Shown: positions 8,601-15,408 of the stretch, in pieces | Numbering within the stretch: the stretch's first letter is position 1 | Layout of the letters: each line of letters opens with the position of its first letter | Assembly (NCBI GenBank): GCA_019638385.1 | Contig: JAHBTW010000012.1 | Span: forward strand, 62,001 to 126,000 | Source: Saprospiraceae bacterium | GTDB lineage: Bacteria; Bacteroidota; Bacteroidia; Chitinophagales; Saprospiraceae | DNA length: 64,000 bases | Reading direction: 5' to 3' | Position numbers and translations under genes: made by a program | The notes under the pieces: model-generated | Databases searched by the model: none | Told to the model about the DNA's origin: nothing | The model's input: only the letters and a program-made list of their open reading frames with translations

Positions 8601-8991
8601 CCCATTCATTTTTGTACATCATGACGGTTTCCCGGCACTTTTGGTTGTACTCGTCCACGGAGATGCTCTTCCCGATGTCCTCTTTGGTGATGCCGAGTTC
8701 CTTTTCCACGCTGAGTTCGATGGGCAGACCGTGCGTATCCCAGCCGCCTTTACGCTCCACGCGCTTCCCGTTAAGGGTTTGGTACCGACAAAAAAGGTCC
8801 TTGATGGTACGCGCCATGACGTGGTGGATACCTGGCTTACCGTTGGCCGAAGGCGGCCCTTCGTAGAAGACGAAGTTCTCCACGTCGCTGCGCTGGTCTA
8901 TGCTTTTTTGAAAAACCTGATGCTCCTCCCAGAAGCGGAGGATGTCCTTGTCTATTTCAGGCAGGTTGAGATTCTTGTACGTTGGGTACAT
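5653..8991 (-). CDS. ileS: Isoleucyl-tRNA synthetase (eukaryote-like, type 2)
   Basis: 1112 residues. It charges tRNA-Ile with isoleucine and edits misactivated valine. The HIGH motif appears as PGIHH at residues 53-57, within GPPSANGKPGIHHV, and KMSKR is at 650-654. Between them lie the CP1 editing domain with the TTPWTLPSN motif and the WFDSGAMPYAQW segment. The long C-terminal part (DLVNRIQNIRKECDFNVTD) marks the eukaryote-like type 2 form, which is often mupirocin-resistant. A leader-peptide attenuator sensing Ile-tRNA charging appears to control it, and a second promoter-like sequence lies after the attenuator. The RAYT/ATP-grasp gene follows 24 bp downstream. Confidence 0.97.
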   Translation of the reverse strand: MYPTYKNLNLPEIDKDILRFWEEHQVFQKSIDQRSDVENFVFYEGPPSANGKPGIHHVMARTIKDLFCRYQTLNGKRVERKGGWDTHGLPIELSVEKELGITKEDIGKSISVDEYNQKCRETVMMYKNEWDDITRKMGYWVDLDNPYITYDNAYIETVWWLLKRLYDKGLLYKGYTIQPYSPGAGTGLSSHELNMPGAYKEVTDTTVVALFKVEKDDKSAFLFESEEEDVRIAAWTTTPWTLPSNTALTIGHNIPYCKIKTINTYTQQPVSIIMAEALVSKWFNGKNQPEVLSQSATIAAQQLEGVRYEQLLSFGNDIEPLLGFDGQFHTGAFRVLVGDFVTTEDGTGVVHTAPSFGADDMRVAKANGIGALTLVDKQGKFRDTVGEFSGRYVKNYKDDPDWINVDVDIAVQLKLENKALNVAKYVHNYPHCWRTDKPVLYYPLDSWFIKASAAKERMYELNKTINWKPASTGEGRFGKWLENLQDWNLSRSRYWGIPLPIWRTADGAQEKCIGSMDELKAEIEKANRQLGLNQQAPADMHRPYIDEVVLVADNGVAMRRELDLIDVWFDSGAMPYAQWGLDLEKLKNGADRPFNAPFDTMYPADFIAEGVDQTRGWFYTLHAIAVMAFDSVAYKNVVSNGLVLDKEGNKMSKRLGNAADPFETIAKFGADATRWYMISNASPWDNLKFDTAGIGEVQRKFFGTLYNTYSFFALYANIDNWAMDEQNVMPYDRRSELDRWVISKLYSLVAEYHEAMDDYEPTKAARAVETFVDEHLSNWYVRLSRRRFWKGEMSDDKQAAYQTLFECMMVATQLSASLAPFFADWFYRNLTNPIREKAKANNTPLRHESVHLTNLIQPEPDKIDKELEQRMDYAQRISSLILSLRKKENIRVRQPLQKVMLPILDERFIAHIEGVKDLILAETNIKEIEYVTDTAGVISKKIKPNFKTLGKRLGKHMKAASTIVGALSQENISAIEKSGAYLLEVEGETFDLTLEDFEITAEDIPGWLVATDGPLTVALDVTLTPELEAEGIARDLVNRIQNIRKECDFNVTDRIVVTLQRHELVVPAVEQFSAYIMGETLADSLQLSDSLAAGEEVEMAEGVMVRIGVERV

Positions 8992-9112
8992 GGTTGTATT
9001 TTTTATTTCAATGATGTCGGCCTTTTCATGGCAGCCCTCCCGATTTCATCGGAACCTTTGTGCTGCTCCTTCCTCTCTGCTCTATGCCCTTTGCTCTCTG
9101 CTTTTTCGGGGC

Positions 9113-9146
9113 GCAAAGATAGTTAAAACAAAAAAGCTCCGGCAAA
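9113..9146 (-). promoter_or_regulatory. Possible internal ileS promoter after the attenuator
   Basis: On the minus strand TTTG (9146-9143) and TATCTTTGC (9121-9113) are 21 bp apart. The upstream box overlaps the 3' arm of the attenuator hairpin. If real, it would give basal ileS transcription not subject to attenuation. It could also be a chance match. Confidence 0.45.
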
Positions 9147-9167
9147 TTGCAATCTGCCGGAGCTTTT
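9125..9167 (-). terminator. Attenuator terminator upstream of ileS
   Basis: On the minus strand AAAAGCTCCGGCA (9167-9155) pairs with TGCCGGAGCTTTT (9144-9132), 13 bp with a 10-nt loop, and runs into a tract of Ts broken by one G. It follows the leader peptide stop by 22 nt and precedes the ileS start by about 135 nt, so full termination here would stop ileS transcription from the upstream promoter. Confidence 0.85.
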
Positions 9168-9245
9168 CGATTTCCTCAACGCATCAGCTCAGCGATTGCA
9201 AGGCAAGGCCGGAATAATTATGCTGATGCGAATGATCTGTTGCAT
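9138..9245 (-). promoter_or_regulatory. Ile-responsive transcription attenuator of ileS
   Basis: Three mutually exclusive pairings are visible. Stem 1:2 pairs CGCATCAGC (9230-9222, codons 6-8 of the leader) with GCTGATGCG (9188-9180). The antiterminator pairs TTGCAATC (9201-9194) with GATTGCAA (9154-9147) and extends through GCTG/CGGC and AGC/GCT with two single-base bulges, about 15 bp in all, thereby occupying the 5' arm of the terminator. The terminator is the third. A ribosome stalled at Ile codons 9-11 would cover segment 1 and leave 9201-9187 free to form the antiterminator. A ribosome reaching the stop codon would cover that segment and allow termination. This is the classical logic of amino-acid attenuation; the role for ileS is inferred. 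Confidence 0.7.
9189..9245 (-). CDS. Isoleucine-rich leader peptide of ileS
   Basis: 18 codons, MQQIIRISIIIPALPCNR, with six isoleucines including all three Ile codon types and a run of three (codons 9-11). It begins about 17 nt after the predicted transcription start and ends 22 nt before a terminator hairpin, with overlapping alternative pairings. Size, composition and position fit a leader peptide whose translation senses charged tRNA-Ile. It is too short for ordinary gene finders. The next gene downstream is isoleucyl-tRNA synthetase, which makes the logic self-consistent. Confidence 0.7.
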   Translation of the reverse strand: MQQIIRISIIIPALPCNR

Positions 9246-9268
9246 GCTGTGGAACGCTTTTAACGGCA

Positions 9269-9300
9269 CAAAAGTAGGAGGAAGATTTGAAAAAAGCAAA
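9269..9300 (-). promoter_or_regulatory. Main promoter of the ileS leader transcript
   Basis: On the minus strand TTTG (9300-9297) and TACTTTTG (9276-9269) are 20 bp apart, a full match to the Bacteroidota primary consensus. Transcription would start near 9262, shortly before the leader-peptide ATG at 9245. Confidence 0.7.
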
Positions 9301-9328
9301 TGCTGCGAAGGACTGGGGGTGATCAAGC

Positions 9329-9690
9329 TTATATCGGATTGTTCACTTTCAACTCGAAAATATGGGAAAAGTCTGATACATTTCGAGTTTGCAATTCCAA
9401 TTGGTGCAAAACAGCCGTCGTAGCATGAATGGAATCGCCGGCAGACATCTTTCGCGCTTGCCGGTACTGAATGGCCAGATCAATGATATCTTTGGTTATC
9501 GGCAAGACTGTTTTCTGAACGAAAACGCGCTCATAGTACGCCTTTTCTAGGTCGGTCAACCGATGGAAGCCAAGAACTTCAAGTCTTGTAATTTCTGACA
9601 CGACGCATGTTGGGTCAATCAAAAGAGGAAGAAGGTGCATAAACGCCGGCTGCGGGCATAAATGAGGATATTACTGTCCAGAAGTTTTAT
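9329..9690 (-). pseudogene. PIN-domain (VapC-like) toxin, decayed
   Basis: The open part (from 9640) reads LLPLLIDPTCVVSEITRLEVLGF, and further on ARKMSAGDSIHATTA, the middle and C-terminal acidic motifs of PIN ribonucleases. The N-terminal motif KLLDSNILIYA is present just upstream but in another frame; a one-base loss near 9650-9658 separates them. The codon where the initiator should stand is ATA (9690-9688), not ATG. With both lesions the product would lack the first catalytic aspartate. The gene directly follows a frameshifted partner in the usual antitoxin-toxin order. Confidence 0.75.
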
Positions 9691-9936
9691 TTAGAGCTTA
9701 TTTTTCCCTGCCCGGTAAGAGGCGGTCTTTACGGCTTTCTTCGAAATCCCGAATAAAATCGTCGAAACCTTCCCGAAAGGAAAACCTCTAAGAATATAAT
9801 CTTGATCTTCTGTTGCCCCTGTGGATTGTTCTTTTTCAGCAATTTGTTGAACTACCGTAACATTAAGCCGGTCCAGCAAAGCGAGCAACAAATCCAAATC
9901 TTTATCTTGCGCTATTTCCAGAACGATGCGGGTCAT
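9691..9936 (-). pseudogene. Antitoxin partner of the PIN toxin, frameshifted
   Basis: The first 57 codons encode a small protein beginning MTRIVLEIAQDKDLDLLLAL, the usual start of Bacteroidota antitoxins paired with PIN toxins. After DYILRGFPF the open frame continues as an unusual basic tail, whereas the frame shifted by one base reads REGFDDFIRDFEESRKDRLL and stops at 9698, the expected antitoxin ending. A single lost C near 9773-9779 explains this. Restored, the antitoxin stop would lie 7 bp before the toxin start position, a normal arrangement. Assembly error is the alternative to genuine decay. Confidence 0.7.
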
Positions 9937-10018
9937 AAATTCTAAGATTTATATTTATCACAGTTTCGCTACAAAAATAGGCGAATTTTCTACACTACAC
10001 GGCAATTCCATACGCGAT

Positions 10019-10528
10019 TCAGGAATTCTCCTTCTTCTCATACCCCGCAATAAACTCTGCCACGATCTGATCCACGATGGTGCGCAGCAGGGTACGTTCT
10101 ACGCGGGCGATGGTTTTGAGCTTGGAAATTTTTTGTTCATCCAAAAACAAAACTAAGCGACGCGTACCCCGGTCGGGGTTTTCTATATGGAGGTTGTCGG
10201 GTTCGATGGTACTGCGAATGAGCGCATCTAAGCCGGAACCGGAGCCGCCGGCGCGTTTGCGGGGTTTCGCATCCGGAGTGGAGGAGGGGCGTTGAGCTGT
10301 TTGTTCCGCATAGGATTCATCAAAGGCTTCCTGCAGGAAGGATTCCAGATCTGTCATAAAACTCTTACCGGATGGTTTGGAAGTTTCGCTGCGAAGTGCC
10401 GTTTTTTTGCGGGGTGCAGGCGGAGTCGGTTCCGGCAGGTCAAAGAGCAGCCCGGTCTCCCCGGATGCAGTTTCTTTGGGAGTTTCAAAAAGGCTATCCC
10501 AGCCCTCTGTGAATTTCTTCCTGCTCAT
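10019..10528 (-). CDS. ParA-partner protein with C-terminal RHH-like domain
   Basis: 169 residues. Residues 1-115 are low-complexity, charged and Pro/Ser-rich; residues 120-169 (RRLVLFLDEQKISKLKTIA) look like a short beta strand followed by two helices, as in ribbon-helix-helix or DUF3408-type DNA-binding proteins. The start overlaps the parA stop by 4 bp (ATGA). A small DNA-binding protein coupled to ParA usually acts as the site-binding partner in DNA segregation or positioning. No classical ParB nuclease-like domain is present, so it is not chromosomal ParB. Function is inferred from context. Confidence 0.6.
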   Translation of the reverse strand: MSRKKFTEGWDSLFETPKETASGETGLLFDLPEPTPPAPRKKTALRSETSKPSGKSFMTDLESFLQEAFDESYAEQTAQRPSSTPDAKPRKRAGGSGSGLDALIRSTIEPDNLHIENPDRGTRRLVLFLDEQKISKLKTIARVERTLLRTIVDQIVAEFIAGYEKKENS

Positions 10529-11316
10529 ACGCGCTGTTGTCTTGGCATTTCGGTTTTAACGGGTGAATTTTCTAAGCGATCCAATATTTCCCGGCAGAGG
10601 TTGAGGTAGTCTTCCGCGCCGGGGCTGCCGGCGTTGTAACTGAAAATATCCTGTCGCTGCGAGGGCGCTTCGGCTAATGCCACGTTGTCGCGGATCATGG
10701 TTTGGAACACCTTGTCACCAAAGTATTTTTTGATCATATCCACTATATCGCGGTTGAGAATTTTGCGGCTGTCGTACATCGTAGCGATTACGCCGCCGAT
10801 CTCCAATTGCTTGTTGAGCCGGAACCGGACCTTGTCAATGACCTGCTTGATCTTGGCCAAACCCTGCAATGCCAGAAATTCCGTTTGCATGGGAATATAC
10901 ACAAAATCGCTGGCCGTGAGCGCATTGAGCGTGAGCAAGCCCAGCGAAGGCGGACAATCAATGATGACAAAATCGTAATCGTCGCGCACCGTTTCCAATA
11001 GTTCCGTCAGAATGTACTCCCGGCCGGCCTCGTTGAGCAACTCGCTTTCGGCGCCCGACAATTCCAGGCGGGACGTGATAATGTACAATCCCTCCTGCGC
11101 CCGGAAAGGCACGAGTTCCGCTTCCCCGCGCATGGCCTCGTAAATAGTGACCGCTTGTCGGGGAACGCCGAGCGAGATGGTGAGACTGGCCTGCGGGTCG
11201 AGGTCAATGAGCAGTACTTTTTTGCTCAATTGGGCCATTCCGGCCGCAATATTGATAGCGCTGGTGGTTTTACCTACGCCGCCTTTATGATTCAATAAAG
11301 AGAAAACTTTTCCCAT
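10525..11316 (-). CDS. ParA-family ATPase
   Basis: 263 residues from the ATG at 11316, which places MGKVFSLLNHKGGVGKTT at the very N-terminus as in other ParA/Soj proteins. The frame is open 24 codons further up, but that extension has no family match. The deviant Walker A (KGGVGKTT, residues 11-18), LLIDLDPQASLT and VIIDCPPSLG are clear. These ATPases bind nonspecific DNA as ATP dimers and position plasmids, chromosomes or protein clusters with a partner, here most likely the overlapping downstream gene. Because rsmG and DnaA-box-like sequences are within 15 kb, a role in chromosome segregation is possible but unproven. Confidence 0.9.
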   Translation of the reverse strand: MGKVFSLLNHKGGVGKTTSAINIAAGMAQLSKKVLLIDLDPQASLTISLGVPRQAVTIYEAMRGEAELVPFRAQEGLYIITSRLELSGAESELLNEAGREYILTELLETVRDDYDFVIIDCPPSLGLLTLNALTASDFVYIPMQTEFLALQGLAKIKQVIDKVRFRLNKQLEIGGVIATMYDSRKILNRDIVDMIKKYFGDKVFQTMIRDNVALAEAPSQRQDIFSYNAGSPGAEDYLNLCREILDRLENSPVKTEMPRQQRV

Positions 11317-11396
11317 GGATGCATATTTACCGTTGCAATTTGCCCTGTAAAGTAAGGCAATTGTACCGGCTGTTGAAAGCGATTCCAAATAAATTA

Positions 11397-12923
11397 TTAC
11401 AAATCGAATCGAATGCCTTGTGCCAGCGGCAGAGTTTTACTGTAGTTGATGGTATTCGTTTGCCGGCGCATGTAGGCTTTCCAGGAATCGGAACCGCTCT
11501 CGCGACCGCCGCCGGTTTCCTTTTCACCGCCAAAGGCGCCGCCGATTTCCGCGCCGCTCGTACCGATGTTCACATTGGCAATGCCGCAATCAGAACCCGC
11601 CGTGGAGAGGAACTTCTCTGCATCGCGCAGATCGTTGGTCATAATGGCGCTCGACAAGCCCTGCGGCACGCCGTTTTGTATGGCAATGGCTTCGTCCAAC
11701 TCTTTGTATTTCAATAAATAAAGAATCGGCGCAAAGGTCTCGTGCTGCACGATGGCCATTTCGGGACGGGCCTCGGCCACGCAGGGCCGCACATAGCAGC
11801 CGCTCTCGTAGCCTGCGCCTTCCAACACGCCGCCTTCCACCACCATGCTGCCGCCTTCGCGCTTGATTTCAGCAATGGCATGAAGGTAATTGTTCACGGC
11901 GTCTTTGTCAATGAGCGGCCCCACATGAATGGTTTCATCCAAAGGATTGCCGATGCGGAGCTGACCGTAGGCTTTCGCCAATTTGTTTTTCACTTCCTCA
12001 TATACGCTCTCGTGAATGATGAGTCGGCGGGTGGAGGTGCAACGCTGACCGGCGGTGCCTACCGCGCCGAATACCGCACCTGTAAGCACGATGTTCAGAT
12101 CGGCGCTCGGCGTGATGATGATGGCGTTGTTGCCTCCGAGTTCGAGCAGACTGCGACCGAGGCGGGCGGCTACGGCCTGTCCCACGATCTTGCCCATGCG
12201 GGTACTGCCGGTGGCCGAAATAAGCGGCACGCGGGTGTCCTGCGTCATCCATTCGCCCACTTTGTAGTCGCCGTTGACGAGGCTGATGATGCCTTCCGGC
12301 AGATCGTTGGCTTCAAGGATGCGCTGAAAAAGCAACTGACAGGCCACCCCGCAAAGCGGCGCTTTTTCGGAGGGTTTCCAGATACATACGTCGCCGCACA
12401 CGAGGGCGATCATGGCGTTCCAACTCCACACGGCTACCGGGAAGTTGAAGGCCGAAATAATGCCCACGATGCCGAGCGGGTGCCACTGCTCGTACATGCG
12501 GTGGTGCGGGCGCTCGGAGTGCATGGTGAGGCCGTACAGTTGGCGCGACAGACCCACGGAAAAGTCGCAGATGTCTATCATTTCCTGTACTTCGCCCCAG
12601 CCTTCCTGCAGGCTTTTGCCCATTTCGTAAGAGACCAGGCGGCCGAGCGGGTCTTTGTATTCGCGCAGCAGGTCGCCGTATTGGCGCACGATTTCGCCGC
12701 GCTTGGGCGCCGGCATTTCGCGCCATACCTTAAACGCAGCTTCCGCCGTGAGGATCACCTGCTCGTATTCTTCCCGCGTGGTTTGCGTTACGGAGCCGAT
12801 GAGCGCTCCGTTGACGGGGGTGTAGGATTGAAATGCGGCGCCTACGCCTGAAGATTTCCGGCCGGTAGAGGTGCCGGGGTTGTGTCCGGCAAGGCCGAGT
12901 TGCTGAAGAAAGTCGGTATTCAT
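11397..12923 (-). CDS. amaB: ALDH7-type aldehyde dehydrogenase (aminoadipate semialdehyde)
   Basis: 508 residues of the antiquitin (ALDH7A1/AmaB) group, which oxidises alpha-aminoadipate semialdehyde in lysine breakdown with NAD. The catalytic cysteine is C295 in TAGQRCTSTRR, the general base E261 in LELGGNNA, and K183 in WKPSEKAP binds the cofactor. The signature GGEKETGGGRESGSDSWK followed by YMRR is diagnostic of this group and contacts the dicarboxylic substrate. No other lysine-catabolism gene is near. A -7 promoter box lies 31 bp upstream of the ATG. Confidence 0.9.
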   Translation of the reverse strand: MNTDFLQQLGLAGHNPGTSTGRKSSGVGAAFQSYTPVNGALIGSVTQTTREEYEQVILTAEAAFKVWREMPAPKRGEIVRQYGDLLREYKDPLGRLVSYEMGKSLQEGWGEVQEMIDICDFSVGLSRQLYGLTMHSERPHHRMYEQWHPLGIVGIISAFNFPVAVWSWNAMIALVCGDVCIWKPSEKAPLCGVACQLLFQRILEANDLPEGIISLVNGDYKVGEWMTQDTRVPLISATGSTRMGKIVGQAVAARLGRSLLELGGNNAIIITPSADLNIVLTGAVFGAVGTAGQRCTSTRRLIIHESVYEEVKNKLAKAYGQLRIGNPLDETIHVGPLIDKDAVNNYLHAIAEIKREGGSMVVEGGVLEGAGYESGCYVRPCVAEARPEMAIVQHETFAPILYLLKYKELDEAIAIQNGVPQGLSSAIMTNDLRDAEKFLSTAGSDCGIANVNIGTSGAEIGGAFGGEKETGGGRESGSDSWKAYMRRQTNTINYSKTLPLAQGIRFDL

Positions 12924-12954
12924 ACTATTGCTGTGTGTTTTTTTGGATAACGGG

Positions 12955-12963
12955 GCAAAGGTA
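12955..12963 (-). promoter_or_regulatory. Promoter -7 box of the ALDH7 gene
   Basis: TACCTTTGC on the minus strand, 31 bp upstream of the ATG at 12923. I see no TTTG at the usual 19-21 bp; the nearest is about 30 bp away, so only the -7 box is supported. Confidence 0.45.
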
Positions 12964-13009
12964 GGAAAAACGGAGCTGTTCTTCTTTTAATGCCAAATAA
13001 CACCGCCGC

Positions 13010-13459
13010 TTAGCCTTCCAGCAGCCGCTTCGTCACTGCTGCGATCATTTTGCCTTCTGCTTTTCCGGCGAAGGCTTTGTTGGCGGCGCCCATTACCTTA
13101 CCCATATCGCGGGCGGAGGTAGCGCCGGTTTGTGCGATGATGTCGCGCAGGGCTGCCTCAAGCTCGGCTTCGCTCATTTGTTGAGGGAGGTATTTTTCGA
13201 TGACGGCGATTTCTTCGAGTTCAACAGCGGCCAATTCCGGGCGATTGCCTTTTTCATAAATTTCAGCAGATTCGCGGCGCTGCTTCACCAATCGCTGGAG
13301 AAGTTTGATTTCCCGGTCGCCGTCCACCGCATCGCCGCTGCCGTCGGTTTTGGCCAATTGAATAGCGGCGAGTACCGCGCGCAAGCCGCGCTTGGCCGCT
13401 TCGTCGTGGGCTTTCATGGCCTCGGTCAGATCCTGTTTGATTTTAGTTTCGAGATTCAT
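13010..13459 (-). CDS. GatB/YqeY domain protein
   Basis: 149 residues, the usual length of YqeY proteins: an N-terminal helical domain (KIKQDLTEAMKAHD) and a C-terminal domain shared with the tRNA-binding tail of GatB (MGKVMGAANKAFAGKAEGK). The family is thought to bind tRNA or help amidotransferase function, but its exact role is not established. It begins 11 bp after the rsmA stop and is probably cotranscribed with it. Confidence 0.92.
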   Translation of the reverse strand: MNLETKIKQDLTEAMKAHDEAAKRGLRAVLAAIQLAKTDGSGDAVDGDREIKLLQRLVKQRRESAEIYEKGNRPELAAVELEEIAVIEKYLPQQMSEAELEAALRDIIAQTGATSARDMGKVMGAANKAFAGKAEGKMIAAVTKRLLEG

Positions 13460-13470
13460 CTGCGGTATGG

Positions 13471-14247
13471 TTAATGTGAATTAGTTTCTTCAATCCGTAA
13501 CGTAAGCTCTATGAAATCCACTACCGACAATTGTTCGGGGCGTTGCAGAAAAAAAGATTCCTGCAAAATATCGGGTTGGGTGTTGAAAAACGGTTTGAGC
13601 GTATTGCGCAGCATCTTGCGTCGCTGCCCGAAGGACTGTTTGACCACCTGTCTGAACAACGCCTCTCCGCAAGGAAGTGTTTGCTCCGGCTTGCGCAACA
13701 TCCGTATGACGCCCGACTGCACCTGCGGCGGTGGCGAGAAACAGCTCTTGTCCACACCAAACAAATACTGCCCCTCGTAATAGGCTTGCAAGAGCACGCT
13801 GATGACGCCGTAATCCTTGTTGCCGGGACCGGACACAACCCGCACGGCCACCTCCCGCTGAAACATGCCCACCATTTCGGGGATGATCGTCCGGAAATCG
13901 AGCATCCTGAAAAGGATTTGGGAAGAGATGTTGTAAGGAAAATTGCCGATGAGCGCAAAGGGCTGCCCTTCAAATACCGTCGCGAGGTCCAATCGCAAAA
14001 AGTCGGCGGGGATGATGCGCAAGCCGGCATCTGTCGGGAAGTGGGTTTCCAAATACGCCACCATATCGCGATCGGCCTCCACAGCAGCGAGGTCGCGGCC
14101 GGGAGCGGTGAGCAGCTTGGTGAGCATGCCTTTTCCGGGACCTACTTCCAATACGCGCTCGTAGGGCAGCGTCAGGCTCGATGCGATCCTGCGGGCAATG
14201 TCTTCTTTGTGGAGAAAGTGCTGGCCGAATGATTTTTTAGCTTTCAA
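13471..14247 (-). CDS. rsmA: 16S rRNA dimethyladenosine transferase RsmA
   Basis: 258 residues from a TTG start at 14247, giving (M)KAKKSFGQHFL, the conserved N-terminus of RsmA/KsgA. The frame runs on to an ATG at 14337, but that would overlap the divergent pdxA gene and has no homology. It dimethylates two adjacent adenines near the 3' end of 16S rRNA. The SAM motif is VLEVGPGKGMLT and the catalytic motif is NFPYNISSQI, in place of the commoner NLPY. Downstream lies yqeY. Confidence 0.93.
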   Translation of the reverse strand: MKAKKSFGQHFLHKEDIARRIASSLTLPYERVLEVGPGKGMLTKLLTAPGRDLAAVEADRDMVAYLETHFPTDAGLRIIPADFLRLDLATVFEGQPFALIGNFPYNISSQILFRMLDFRTIIPEMVGMFQREVAVRVVSGPGNKDYGVISVLLQAYYEGQYLFGVDKSCFSPPPQVQSGVIRMLRKPEQTLPCGEALFRQVVKQSFGQRRKMLRNTLKPFFNTQPDILQESFFLQRPEQLSVVDFIELTLRIEETNSH

Positions 14248-14294
14248 GCGGGAACGGGTTGTTTGTGCAAAACCGGAAAGTTGCACAAAATAGC

Positions 14295-14303
14295 TACCTT
14301 TGC
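14295..14303 (+). promoter_or_regulatory. Promoter -7 box of pdxA-lspA
   Basis: TACCTTTGC lies 21 bp upstream of the pdxA ATG, in the 77-bp divergent spacer with rsmA. No TTTG stands at the ideal distance. Confidence 0.5.
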
Positions 14304-14324
14304 CAACTTGTGAAACAGTAAAAC

Positions 14325-15395
14325 ATGGAATTACCAAAAATAGGCATCACCATCGGCGATATCAACGGCATCGGCCCGGAGGTGATTATCAAAACGCTCG
14401 CGGAAAAAAAGCTGCTCGATTACTGCGTCCCGGTCATTTACGGCTCTTCCAAAGTGGTGTCTTACCATAAAAACATTGTGGGCGGCGATTTCCAGTTTGT
14501 TCCCGTTCGCAGTGCCGAGCGGGTCACGCCCGATCGGGTAAACGTGGTCAACTGCTGGAATGATCTGGCCAATATCACCCTCGGCAAAGCTGCTGTGGAA
14601 GGCGGTCAATATGCTTTTCAGGCATTGGAAGTGGCCGTAGGCGAACTCAAAGCCGGATTCATAGATGCATTGGTTACGGCGCCCATCAGCAAAGACGCTA
14701 TGAAATTAGCCGGTTTTCCCTTTCCCGGCCACACAGAATACATCACTAAAGAACTGGGCGCTTCCGAAAGCCTCATGCTCATGGTGAGTCCCGGTATGCG
14801 CATCGGTGTGGCGACCGGTCATTTGCCCTTGGCCAATGTAGCCGATGTGATCACGAAAGAGCTGTTGATAAAAAAGTTGCACATTCTGAATGAAACCCTG
14901 ATAGTGGATTTCGACAAAGGCCGACCCACGATTGCCGTCTTGGGACTGAATCCCCATGCCGGTGAAAACGGCCTGCTTGGAGAAGAAGAGGAAAGCATCA
15001 TCCGGCCTGCCATCGTAGAGTGCAAGAAAAAAGGAATGATTGTAAATGGACCGTTCCCTGCCGACGGCTTCTTCGGCTCGGGGCAATATCATAAATACGA
15101 CGCCATTCTGGCCATGTACCACGATCAGGGCCTGATACCGTTCAAAGCCCTGAGCTTCGGCACCGGCGTCAATTATACGGCCGGTTTATCGAGCGTGCGC
15201 ACTTCTCCCGATCACGGAACAGCATTCGATATAGCGGGTAAAAACGAAGCGGATCCTTCCTCTTTTCGGCAGGCGCTGTTTCTGGCATTGGATGTGCTGC
15301 GCAGTCGCCGCGATTATGCCTCCATGCACGAAAATCCGCTGCGCAAGCGCGACAAGCCCGCCGAGGTAGAAGATGGTCAAGTAGTAGAAGAATAG
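14325..15395 (+). CDS. pdxA: 4-hydroxythreonine-4-phosphate dehydrogenase PdxA
   Basis: 356 residues. It oxidises 4-phosphohydroxy-L-threonine in the DXP-dependent branch of pyridoxal phosphate synthesis. The start IGITIGDINGIGPEVI, the TAPISKDAMKLAGFPFPGHTE segment (metal ligand His) and MYHDQGLIPFK with SVRTSPDHGTAFDIAG are the family's metal and substrate motifs. The last 20 residues are charged and not conserved. lspA follows after 13 bp, so the two are likely cotranscribed. Confidence 0.95.
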   Translation: MELPKIGITIGDINGIGPEVIIKTLAEKKLLDYCVPVIYGSSKVVSYHKNIVGGDFQFVPVRSAERVTPDRVNVVNCWNDLANITLGKAAVEGGQYAFQALEVAVGELKAGFIDALVTAPISKDAMKLAGFPFPGHTEYITKELGASESLMLMVSPGMRIGVATGHLPLANVADVITKELLIKKLHILNETLIVDFDKGRPTIAVLGLNPHAGENGLLGEEEESIIRPAIVECKKKGMIVNGPFPADGFFGSGQYHKYDAILAMYHDQGLIPFKALSFGTGVNYTAGLSSVRTSPDHGTAFDIAGKNEADPSSFRQALFLALDVLRSRRDYASMHENPLRKRDKPAEVEDGQVVEE

Positions 15396-15408
15396 CCCAA
15401 TCAGTATA

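Noticed and set aside
9077..9092. 16-nt motif CTCTGCTCTATGCCCT shared with the minus strand near 40050
   Set aside because: One exact match of this length is roughly what chance allows in 64 kb, and the sequence is of low complexity.
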